14,830 nt of DNA. Source: CAZOMR01 sp964580655. Its GTDB lineage: Bacteria; RBG-13-61-14; CAZOMR01. Positions 1-6,641 of this stretch are shown here, one piece after another. The stretch is from contig CAZOMR010000057.1 of assembly GCA_964580655.1 (NCBI GenBank), positions 1 to 14,830 of the forward strand, read 5' to 3'. The notes under the pieces were generated by a model. It saw only the letters and a program-made list of their open reading frames with translations. It was not told the origin of the DNA and did not search any database. The position numbers and the translations under genes were made by a program. How positions within the stretch are numbered: position 1 is the stretch's first letter; the number at the start of each line of letters is the position of its first letter.

Positions 1-1128
1 CAAGGAAAGCAGTTTTTCACCGTGGACCTCTTTAATCCCGCATACTTGAGCAACCGCAACCTTCATCTCCTTGACCTGCTTGCGGTGAGATACATCTTTT
101 CGCGCGGCATATCATTTAAATTTTCCTCGCCTTTTTCCCTGATGAACGAGGAAGGCCTTATCCGGGGAGATTGGCTGGCATGGCCGCGTGAAAGAAAGGA
201 TGATGCGAATTTTTATCGCGACCGTGGCCGGCGTGCACTTGAGGTCCCGGTTCCCTATCAGGTCGAGTTCGAATCTTACATATATCCTGGAACCGAGTTC
301 GCGTTTGAGGTCAAGCCGCCGGATAATGCGCGCCTGCCGTGGCGGATGTTGGTCCGGGTTTTTGCGGCTGAATCAGGCGCTGAAAAGATGAACCTGATTA
401 TATCAAAGAGCCTGGAGGCTTCGGATGCAAAGAATGAGGAGTTTCCCTTCCGCATCCATCTTGAAGAGTTAGAGGGACGCCACCTGAAATTCCGGCTGGA
501 ATTATCAAGCCGGGAACCCGGAGGGAAAGCGGTAATTCTTGATGCCAGGCTTATCCACAAGGATGCTCACTTCCAGCGCGTCGCCCCCGGACCTGTGGAC
601 ATCTTCATCAATACACGCGCGCTTCCCAGGGCTTTTCTTGTGCACAAGGCCAGGGCCGTCTCGCCCGAACAGATGCGAGAACTTATGACCGACCCGGAGC
701 AATTTGATCCCGGCTATATGATTCTCCTTGAGAAGGGCGAAGAGCGGGAGGGCCTGGTCTCCTGGATAAACGCCCAGCCCAATCCGGGGGAGGAAATGGA
801 GTTCGCCCGCATTATTCATCATGGTTCTCAAGAGGTAAAATTGCAGGCACGACCATTCTCCCCGGGCTGGCTCTTTCTTTCGGATACACACTATCCGGGA
901 TGGCGCGCATGGGTGGATGAGAGGGAATCAAGGGTCTATCGGGCTGATTATATCTTCCGAGCAGTGTTCCTTCCAAAAGGAATTCATTCCATCCGGTTTC
1001 AATACCAGCCGACAAGCTTTCGGGTGGGGTTGTGGCTGGGCTTGACTTCATTCGCAGTGGCATTTATCTTGATCGGTGCTTTAGCGGTCGGATCGGGAAG
1101 GAGGGAAAAGAGAGATGAAGGATGTTGA
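1..1128 (+). CDS. YfhO-family membrane protein, C-terminal part (5' end outside window)
   Basis: The reading frame is open from the first base, so the gene begins upstream; the GTG at 22 is an internal valine, not a convincing start. About 375 residues are visible. The C-terminal section is typical of bacterial YfhO-type proteins: a soluble beta-rich domain with the motif YPGWRAWVDERE, then RADYIFRAVFLPKG and FQYQPTSF, followed by one hydrophobic helix (about residues 342-365 of the visible part) and a short basic end. The LLDLLAVRYIF segment near the beginning also fits the family. YfhO proteins are large polytopic, GT-C-like membrane proteins. In Firmicutes YfhO is tied to lipoteichoic acid glycosylation; the role in Gram-negative-type bacteria is unknown. 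The stop overlaps the next gene by 14 nt, so the two are probably co-translated. Confidence 0.8.
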   Translation, partial: QGKQFFTVDLFNPAYLSNRNLHLLDLLAVRYIFSRGISFKFSSPFSLMNEEGLIRGDWLAWPRERKDDANFYRDRGRRALEVPVPYQVEFESYIYPGTEFAFEVKPPDNARLPWRMLVRVFAAESGAEKMNLIISKSLEASDAKNEEFPFRIHLEELEGRHLKFRLELSSREPGGKAVILDARLIHKDAHFQRVAPGPVDIFINTRALPRAFLVHKARAVSPEQMRELMTDPEQFDPGYMILLEKGEEREGLVSWINAQPNPGEEMEFARIIHHGSQEVKLQARPFSPGWLFLSDTHYPGWRAWVDERESRVYRADYIFRAVFLPKGIHSIRFQYQPTSFRVGLWLGLTSFAVAFILIGALAVGSGRREKRDEGC

Positions 1129-2218
1129 ATATAATCCTTGTGAGCGTGGCCCATTCCCTGTGGGTGTGAGAAATTTCGTGATGAAGGATGACTCAAGAGA
1201 TAGCCGGCGCCTGGAGGTTGATGTATGGTATCCAGCGAGCGAGGATGCCCGCGGAAAGGACCTTGACCCGAAGACACAGGCGGTGAAGCCGCTTGCAGTA
1301 GGCCAAATGGAAGGCAAGGTCACTCAAGCGGCTGTTTCGGATGCCGCATTGCGGAATGACTCGGCGCCATATCCCCTGTTAATCTTTTCCCACGGACATG
1401 CCGGATACCGCTTCCAGTCAACCTTCTTCACCACACATGCCGCAAGCCACGGATACATAGTGGCCGCACCGGATCACACCGGCAACACCTTCCTCAAGGT
1501 GATGCGCCTGCGCAAGGCAGAAGACCAGATCAAGAATCTCCTTGACTCGCGTAAAAACAGGCCGCAGGACGTGGGCTTTATCCTTGATCAGTTCCTGGAC
1601 AAGCAAAGCGAGGCTGGCCAGATCTTTCTCCCGGTTATTGATACCGAAAAAATCGGGATGAGCGGCCACTCCTTTGGCGGTTATACCACCCTGGCCGCGG
1701 CCGGGGTGGATGCGCGGCTGAAACTACTCCTTCCAATGGCCCCGCCGCCGGAGGGAGGGATACCTTTATTCGCCTATGATCAGGGCGAACTGGACTGGGA
1801 CAGGGAGATTCCCACTTTGCTCATGGCCGCGGAATTTGATTCCCTGATCAACTACCAACAGCTTCGCGAGTTCTTTGAAAGGATTCCATGCCCCAAGCAA
1901 ATGCTCACCTTGAAAAACGCGGACCACTTTCACTTTTGCGATGAGGCGGCCCTCATTCACAATCTTTTCTATGTGGGGATAGCAAGCCAGCTGACCGCTC
2001 AACAAAGAGAGAATGCTGTTATCCCTATGGCCGATGCGAAGCCTATTGAGACTCTTCTTGATCCGAGGATTTCCGAAGATGTGATCAAAGGCGCGGGACT
2101 GGCCTTCCTTGACATGCTCTTTCGGGATAAAACCGATGCCAGGGAATGGCTCAGCCGGGAAAATCTCGAGGAGCGGTTCGAGGGAAATGTGGTGATGGAG
2201 AAGGAGGTCAAGGCATAA
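1115..2218 (+). CDS. Alpha/beta hydrolase, PAF-acetylhydrolase/dienelactone hydrolase-like
   Basis: This 367-residue protein has no signal peptide, so it is probably a cytoplasmic serine esterase or lipase-like hydrolase. The N-terminal strand region (LEVDVWYPAS, residues 33-42) and PLLIFSHGHAGYR (87-99, with the HG oxyanion region) are typical of the PAF-acetylhydrolase II and dienelactone hydrolase groups. The nucleophile elbow is GHSFGG, with Ser186. The likely acid is Asp242 in AAEFDSL, and the likely base is His271 or His273 in NADHFHF. The start ATG overlaps the YfhO-like gene and has an AAGGAGG about 10 nt upstream (1098-1104). The gene ends 16 nt before the convergent minus-strand lipoprotein gene. 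The fold and the triad look sound; the substrate cannot be told from sequence. Confidence 0.85.
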   Translation: MKDVEYNPCERGPFPVGVRNFVMKDDSRDSRRLEVDVWYPASEDARGKDLDPKTQAVKPLAVGQMEGKVTQAAVSDAALRNDSAPYPLLIFSHGHAGYRFQSTFFTTHAASHGYIVAAPDHTGNTFLKVMRLRKAEDQIKNLLDSRKNRPQDVGFILDQFLDKQSEAGQIFLPVIDTEKIGMSGHSFGGYTTLAAAGVDARLKLLLPMAPPPEGGIPLFAYDQGELDWDREIPTLLMAAEFDSLINYQQLREFFERIPCPKQMLTLKNADHFHFCDEAALIHNLFYVGIASQLTAQQRENAVIPMADAKPIETLLDPRISEDVIKGAGLAFLDMLFRDKTDAREWLSRENLEERFEGNVVMEKEVKA

Positions 2219-2234
2219 GAGGTTTACAGAGCGC

Positions 2235-3095
2235 CTATTCTACCGAAGAAGAAGGACTCATCTCAGGCGCAGGCGATGGATGACGGGTAGCAGACTTTTT
2301 AAAGATCTGTGGATCAATGCGCTTGTTGACCCTGTGATTATGAAAGATGAGCTTGACAGGGCCGACCATGGTCTTGGCCAGGGTTTTGTCTACAAATAGA
2401 TATTCAATGGTCTTGACCAGGAAGATGCCATTCTCTTTAGTGTATTCAAGCTTGACCTCGGAGCTGTAGATTTCCCCCCCCTTCATCTCCTGATCTGTCT
2501 TGAGATATGTCAGCAGAAATTGCCCCTCTTTTACGATGTAGGCGGGAAAGGTGATGGATGTATAGCTGGTGGTGTAATATCTCCTGGAGAGAATTCTCAA
2601 GTCGCTATCAAGGGTCAGGCTGTATTTAAAAAAAGGCTTCATGGGATCCTTGTTCACACCTGTGATGAGCAGTTTATCATCCTCCCGCGAGAGCTCCGGC
2701 AGGAACTGCGAAAAGGTCACTCTCTCCGGAGTCGGATTGATCAGCACCTCGGTGCCGTCGAAAACCTGCTTGACAGAACCCTCCAAACTCTTGAGGTCTC
2801 CAGGAAACCCGGTAATGACAAAACGGCTTCCACGAGACTCCTGCCAGTAGTAATTGATCCTGATCTCAAGTTGATTGAGCCTCTTCAGCAACTCCTCGTC
2901 GTCCTGGCTTACGCGCTCGAACATCGTCCGGATGTAAGGGCTCTCCACTTCAGCGGATAGACTCTTAAGACCGTGAATCTGCGGATAATATATCCGGGCA
3001 TCCACACGGCTCAAGAATTCTTCCGGCGACTCCCTCTTACACGATAACCCTGCTGATAAAAGTAAAAGTACAAGGAAACACCAAGCCTTTTTCAT
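2235..3095 (-). CDS. Putative exported lipoprotein, unknown function
   Basis: I do not recognise this 286-residue protein. It starts MKKAWCFLVLLLLSAGLSC: a basic N-terminus, a hydrophobic stretch and a Cys at 19. The lipobox is imperfect (Gly at -3, Leu at -2, Ser at -1), so lipidation is likely but not certain. The mature part is rich in beta-prone segments and charged residues, with a Pro/Ser-rich end (PSPAPEMSPSSSVE). The pattern could suit a LolA/LolB-like or other periplasmic lipid-binding fold, which is a guess. The frame stays open upstream to 3260, but the GGAGG at 3102-3106 lies 6 nt before the ATG at 3095 and the signal peptide begins there, so the short start is preferred. It lies 130 nt downstream of the VKOR-DsbA gene on the same strand and may share its transcript. 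Confidence 0.7.
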   Translation of the reverse strand: MKKAWCFLVLLLLSAGLSCKRESPEEFLSRVDARIYYPQIHGLKSLSAEVESPYIRTMFERVSQDDEELLKRLNQLEIRINYYWQESRGSRFVITGFPGDLKSLEGSVKQVFDGTEVLINPTPERVTFSQFLPELSREDDKLLITGVNKDPMKPFFKYSLTLDSDLRILSRRYYTTSYTSITFPAYIVKEGQFLLTYLKTDQEMKGGEIYSSEVKLEYTKENGIFLVKTIEYLFVDKTLAKTMVGPVKLIFHNHRVNKRIDPQIFKKSATRHPSPAPEMSPSSSVE

Positions 3096-3101
3096 GAGCA
3101 T

Positions 3102-3106
3102 CCTCC
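3102..3106 (-). promoter_or_regulatory. Ribosome binding site setting the lipoprotein start
   Basis: GGAGG on the minus strand sits 6 nt upstream of the ATG at 3095. A second ATG at 3101 directly abuts it and is too close to be used. This selects the start that gives a clean signal peptide. Confidence 0.75.
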
Positions 3107-3225
3107 GAACTGGCTCCGAATAAAAATAACATAAAACCTGTCCGTCCACAAGAATCTTATGTGATAATTCACCACCAGAAACCCTGATAAATTGAATTTG
3201 AGAAAGAGGTTTGAGGGAAAGGTCT

Positions 3226-4419
3226 TCACCTCGGTTTGAGGCCCTGTAGAAAAGAGTCAACGATCAGGCTCATGTCCTTTAAGCTACGGTATCCTTCGAA
3301 CTTGCGGCCGTTCACGAAGATGACCGGGGTGCCTTGCAGATGCAGTGTATGCGCATCATGCGCATCCTTGCGCACTGCATTCCAGATAGGCTCGGAGCTC
3401 ATGCAATTCTCGAATTCATCCCTGTCCAGACCGAGCTCTTCCGCCATAGAAAGCAATTCGCCCCAGTCAAGCCTTGTTGCCGCAAAAAGCCTGTCTGCAT
3501 ATTCCTCGAAAACCCCGTAGCGATAAGCACATTCCGTGGCATAGGCCGCCTCGCAAGCATGCGGATGCGCCATAACCCTAAAAAACGGATTGCAGTCAGC
3601 ATGGATTGGAAAGCTCTTGAAGATGATCCTTACCCGCGGCCTGTATTTGATTTCCAACTGCTTCAACACGCTGTGCATCCGCCCGCAATGGTAGCACTCG
3701 TAATCAGTAAATTCTACAATCGTCACCCGCGCAGATTCAGAGCCCAGCACCGGATCGTGACTGAGGTTCAATTCATACTCCTTGCCCTCTATGCTCGCGG
3801 CCAGCCGCTTCTCCTTTTGTATCTCAACTCGCCATGATAAAACCACGCCCGCGACAATGATGATAAGCGTACATCCCACTAGAAGGCCGAATGCCAGGCT
3901 GTCCCTCATCAGGGCCCGGCCGTCCTCCATGAACTGCCGGGAAAACTCCCGATACGGATCAATCGCAAAGAAGGCTAGCAGAAAAAGTATAAAGTTCAAA
4001 ACATAAAGCACAGTGCAATAGAGGCAAAAATTTCTAAGCACAAAGGACGAGATCGCACCTAGATACAGCGAGTATATAAGCCCGATAATTGAAAGAAGGA
4101 AGATGTAATTGCGGGCATTCTTGAACACAGGCCGGCTTGACCTGAGTTGAAGCGCGACAAGAAGAATAGCCGTAATGTAGAAAGCTATTCCGAACGCGGA
4201 GTTGGGAATCCCGACGATCAGGGAATAGGGGCTCAAGGCCGTGGAGATGCAGTCAAGCCGTTCGTTGATCCGGCAGAGCGCATCGAATTCGACATCCTTC
4301 ATTGACAGGTAATAAATCCGGGTCAGCTCCATGCTGAAACCGATGCCCAGGATCGAAACCGGAATCATCCAGTGCAAAATCCTGCGTGCCCCTGTACTTA
4401 CCCTCTTATTCTCTGACAT
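3226..4419 (-). CDS. VKOR-thioredoxin (DsbA-like) fusion protein, disulfide bond formation
   Basis: This 397-residue membrane protein joins a vitamin K epoxide reductase (VKOR) domain to a DsbA/thioredoxin domain. The VKOR part (about residues 15-155) has several membrane helices, the loop cysteines Cys49 and Cys57, and the quinone-proximal pair NFCLYC (Cys132, Cys135). A further helix (about 174-196) leads to the thioredoxin-fold domain, with active site CYHC (Cys242, Cys245) and the cis-proline loop GTPVIFVNG (Pro365). Extra cysteines (276, 289, 297, 339) lie in the DsbA-like domain. In known fusions, VKOR re-oxidises the thioredoxin domain with quinone, so the protein acts as DsbA and DsbB together for periplasmic oxidative folding. 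The start has a purine-rich GAGAGGG upstream. It is transcribed divergently from the long operon beginning at 4781. Confidence 0.93.
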   Translation of the reverse strand: MSENKRVSTGARRILHWMIPVSILGIGFSMELTRIYYLSMKDVEFDALCRINERLDCISTALSPYSLIVGIPNSAFGIAFYITAILLVALQLRSSRPVFKNARNYIFLLSIIGLIYSLYLGAISSFVLRNFCLYCTVLYVLNFILFLLAFFAIDPYREFSRQFMEDGRALMRDSLAFGLLVGCTLIIIVAGVVLSWRVEIQKEKRLAASIEGKEYELNLSHDPVLGSESARVTIVEFTDYECYHCGRMHSVLKQLEIKYRPRVRIIFKSFPIHADCNPFFRVMAHPHACEAAYATECAYRYGVFEEYADRLFAATRLDWGELLSMAEELGLDRDEFENCMSSEPIWNAVRKDAHDAHTLHLQGTPVIFVNGRKFEGYRSLKDMSLIVDSFLQGLKPR

Positions 4420-4467
4420 CCAAAAGCCCTCTCTTTCCTTCTTACTTTATTCAGGCCGAAAAATCAA

Positions 4468-4485
4468 GGACAGACGCCCCTGTCC
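4468..4485. repeat. Short inverted repeat, GGACAG / CTGTCC
   Basis: Six-base perfect arms (4468-4473 and 4480-4485) flank the loop ACGCCC. There is no T-run after either arm, so it is not an intrinsic terminator. It could be a fragment of a REP-like palindromic element or a regulator site upstream of the VKOR-DsbA gene. Confidence 0.45.
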
Positions 4486-4516
4486 ATTCTCATTCATCTT
4501 CGGGTTGTCTAATTTC

Positions 4517-4546
4517 TTGACTTCTTTTGCTCAGGCAAGCTAGAAT
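4517..4546 (+). promoter_or_regulatory. Candidate sigma70-type promoter for the 4781-14700 operon
   Basis: TTGACT (4517-4522) and TAGAAT (4541-4546) are separated by 18 nt, each with five of six consensus bases. Transcription would begin near 4553 and give a leader of about 230 nt before the first gene. This rests on consensus match only, and the host sigma factors are unknown. Confidence 0.5.
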
Positions 4547-4765
4547 TCAAAATTGTCCGTGTGGTTCAATTTCATGTTGGAAGGGGTTCCCATGTTAATC
4601 AGGAGGCTTTCCTTCGGACTGCAAGCGAGAAAATATTCTGGTAGAATTAAATATAAGGGACAAAGGTTGTGATGTAAGGAAGGGCTTTGCCTTGCCCGAG
4701 ACGGGAAAAGATGTAAGAAATGATGCCATGATCGTCTTTTACAGATACTTCGGACAGGGCAGACG

Positions 4766-4773
4766 AAGGAGGT
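4766..4773 (+). promoter_or_regulatory. Strong ribosome binding site for the Gfo/Idh/MocA gene
   Basis: AAGGAGGT is a full-length anti-16S match and lies 7 nt before the ATG at 4781. It rules out the in-frame GTG at 4772, which falls inside it. Confidence 0.8.
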
Positions 4774-4780
4774 GCTCAGC

Positions 4781-5836
4781 ATGAGAGAAATAAATTGGGG
4801 CGTGATAGGATTGGGCCAGCAGGCCGCAGACAATATGATCCCCGCAATGCACGCGGCATCCGAGGCCCGCCTGGCGGCTATCTGCTTGAGCTCAGAGGAC
4901 AAGACCAAGGCCGCCCAGGAGCGGTATCCGGGGGTCAAGGTTTTTTCCCGGATTGAGGACTTTCTTTCCGAAGGGGACATGGAGGCGGTCTATATCGCCA
5001 CACCGCATCAACTCCATGTTCCACATGCGTTCCAGATCATTGAGGCGAAAAAGCATGTTCTCATGGAAAAACCTATTTCCTTGAGCGTGGACGGCGCACG
5101 CAAACTGGTGGAAGCCGCGCGCAAGCAGGATGTGCTTATTGGAGCGGGCTATCAACTGCGCCAGCATCCAGGATTAAAGAGCTTGAAGCAGATGATAGAA
5201 AATATGGAACTGGGCGAGGTGGGCATGATCATGGTTAGCCTGCATCATCAGGTAACCTGGCCGCAGAACTGGTGGCGACAAACCCTCCAGGCCGGACCAA
5301 CCGCTCTCATGGACCTCGGAGTACACGGTCTGGACCTGGTAGTCTGGCTCATGGGCGAGCCAGCCGAGAATGTCCTCGCATCGGCAAAGACCGATGAGAG
5401 CCAGGATGGCCTTATAAGCATGGTCAGCATGGTAGTAAATTTCAAGTCATCCAGAGCCTCCGGAGATGAGGCATCCGAAGGAACCGGGACACAAGCGCTC
5501 GTAACCGCTAGCAGTGAGATTCCCGGGTTATTAAACCAAATCGTGATCCTGGGCGCAAAAGCGCAAGTCAGCGCCAGCCTGGAGTGGCCCCCATCGCACA
5601 AGGAGCAGAGAATCCTCGTCAAAAACGCACAGGGCGTGGAAACCAGGAAATTCATGGCAGGCAACCTGTTTCTCCAGGAACTGCAATCCTTCAGTCAGGC
5701 GATCCAGGCCGGCACGGAGTTCAGTCCCACTGGCGCGGAAAACCTCCCGGTCGTGGAGTTGACCTGCGCCGCGATCGAGGCGATAAACTCAAAGCGCATG
5801 GTCCGCCGTGGAGAGGTGCTCCGGGTCTCCGGATAA
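4781..5836 (+). CDS. Gfo/Idh/MocA family NAD(P)-dependent oxidoreductase
   Basis: This 351-residue protein has the usual two-domain family layout. The N-terminal Rossmann fold binds the dinucleotide through GVIGLGQQA (residues 7-15). It continues through AVYIATPHQLHVPHA (69-83) to the EKP signature (Glu96-Lys97-Pro98), whose Lys is normally catalytic. The C-terminal alpha/beta domain carries the DxxxH pair in MDLGVHGLDLV (Asp178, His182), also typical of the active site. Members oxidise or reduce sugars, inositols and related polyols, or act on glycosidic bonds by redox steps; the substrate here is unknown. A sugar or sugar-derived substrate would fit the glycosidase two genes on. It is the first gene of the long plus-strand run. 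The residues before 4781 that would come from the GTG at 4772 are excluded by the ribosome binding site. Confidence 0.9.
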   Translation: MREINWGVIGLGQQAADNMIPAMHAASEARLAAICLSSEDKTKAAQERYPGVKVFSRIEDFLSEGDMEAVYIATPHQLHVPHAFQIIEAKKHVLMEKPISLSVDGARKLVEAARKQDVLIGAGYQLRQHPGLKSLKQMIENMELGEVGMIMVSLHHQVTWPQNWWRQTLQAGPTALMDLGVHGLDLVVWLMGEPAENVLASAKTDESQDGLISMVSMVVNFKSSRASGDEASEGTGTQALVTASSEIPGLLNQIVILGAKAQVSASLEWPPSHKEQRILVKNAQGVETRKFMAGNLFLQELQSFSQAIQAGTEFSPTGAENLPVVELTCAAIEAINSKRMVRRGEVLRVSG

Positions 5837-5861
5837 GCGATGATTCATTGGAGGAAGGGCA

Positions 5862-6641
5862 ATGAATGAATCGGATGTTAAATATGATCTATCCGGAAAG
5901 GTGGCGCTCATCACCGGCGCAAGCCGGGGCATAGGCAAGGCCATAGCAAAAGGGTTTGCACAGACCGGGGCCAGGGTGGTGCTCTCAAGCAGGAAGCAAC
6001 CCGACCTTGAGGCCGTGGCAGAGGAGATAAAGAAGGAAGGCGGAGAGGCTTTTCCATTCGCGGCTCACACTGGAAGGCTTGCAGACCTTGACCGCCTTAT
6101 GCAGAAGACCCTGGAGCACTACGGCAGGCTTGACATCCTGGTAAATAATGCCGGGACCAATCCGGTATTCGGACCGGTGATGAATACGGAGGAACCTGCC
6201 TGGGACAAGATCATGGATGTGAACCTGAAGGGCGCCTTCTTTCTGGGCAAGGCCGCGGCAAGGGTTATGGCCGAGCAGAAGCAAGGCGTGATCATCAATA
6301 TAGCAAGCAATGCAGGCCTCAGACCGGCCATGGGACTCGGAATATACTCGGTGAGCAAGGCCGGGCTTATTATGCTCACCAGGGTCATGGCATCGGAATG
6401 GGGAGAGTCGGGAATCCGCGTGAATGCGATTGCGCCCGGGATAATAGAGACACGCTTCTCAGAGGCTCTCTGGAAGAATGACATGATCCGCAAGATGGCC
6501 GAGTCAAGCGCGGCACTCGGAAGGATAGGCAAGACCGAGGAGATAGTGGGCTCAGCGCTCTTTCTGGCAAGTGATTCAAGCAGGTTCATGACAGGACAGG
6601 TCCTTGTCCTGGACGGCGGATCAGGATTGAAAGGGGTATGA
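5862..6641 (+). CDS. SDR family oxidoreductase (DHRS4-like)
   Basis: This classical short-chain dehydrogenase/reductase has 259 residues, the normal length. The cofactor motif is TGASRGIG (18-25), followed by NNAG (95-98), catalytic Ser149, and YSVSK giving Tyr162 and Lys166. The strings GTNPVFGPV after NNAG and IAPGIIETRFSEALW (190-204) resemble the DHRS4-like carbonyl reductase/alcohol dehydrogenase group. In bacteria such enzymes often oxidise hydroxyacyl or secondary alcohol substrates, and SDRs commonly accompany thiolases in acyl-CoA pathways. The ATG has GGAGG 7 nt upstream, and the gene follows the Gfo/Idh/MocA gene by 25 nt. Its stop overlaps the glycosidase start (ATGA), so the two are translationally coupled. 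The fold is certain; the substrate is inferred only from neighbours. Confidence 0.92.
   Translation: MNESDVKYDLSGKVALITGASRGIGKAIAKGFAQTGARVVLSSRKQPDLEAVAEEIKKEGGEAFPFAAHTGRLADLDRLMQKTLEHYGRLDILVNNAGTNPVFGPVMNTEEPAWDKIMDVNLKGAFFLGKAAARVMAEQKQGVIINIASNAGLRPAMGLGIYSVSKAGLIMLTRVMASEWGESGIRVNAIAPGIIETRFSEALWKNDMIRKMAESSAALGRIGKTEEIVGSALFLASDSSRFMTGQVLVLDGGSGLKGV

Larger units (their letters stand above)
4420..4780. other. Divergent intergenic region (361 nt)
   Basis: This gap separates the minus-strand VKOR-DsbA gene from the plus-strand operon. It holds a good plus-strand promoter candidate (4517-4546), a GGACAG/CTGTCC hairpin (4468-4485), and a leader of about 230 nt before the Gfo/Idh/MocA start. 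In the leader, an ATG at 4592 preceded by AAGGGG opens a 26-codon basic reading frame ending at 4672, which may be chance. On the minus strand only a weak TTGATT-17-TAAGAA pair is visible for the VKOR gene, too poor to call as a promoter. I see no tRNA or recognisable riboswitch. Confidence 0.6.

Noticed and set aside
22..1128. GTG at 22 as the true start of the first gene
   Set aside because: The frame is open to base 1 and the encoded protein is clearly the tail of a longer YfhO-like protein, so the GTG is internal.
2219..2234. Bidirectional terminator between the convergent hydrolase and lipoprotein genes
   Set aside because: The gap is 16 nt and has no stem-loop or T-run.
3096..3260. Longer N-terminus of the minus-strand lipoprotein starting at 3260
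   Set aside because: It would overlap the VKOR-DsbA gene and bury the signal peptide; the start at 3095 has GGAGG at good spacing.
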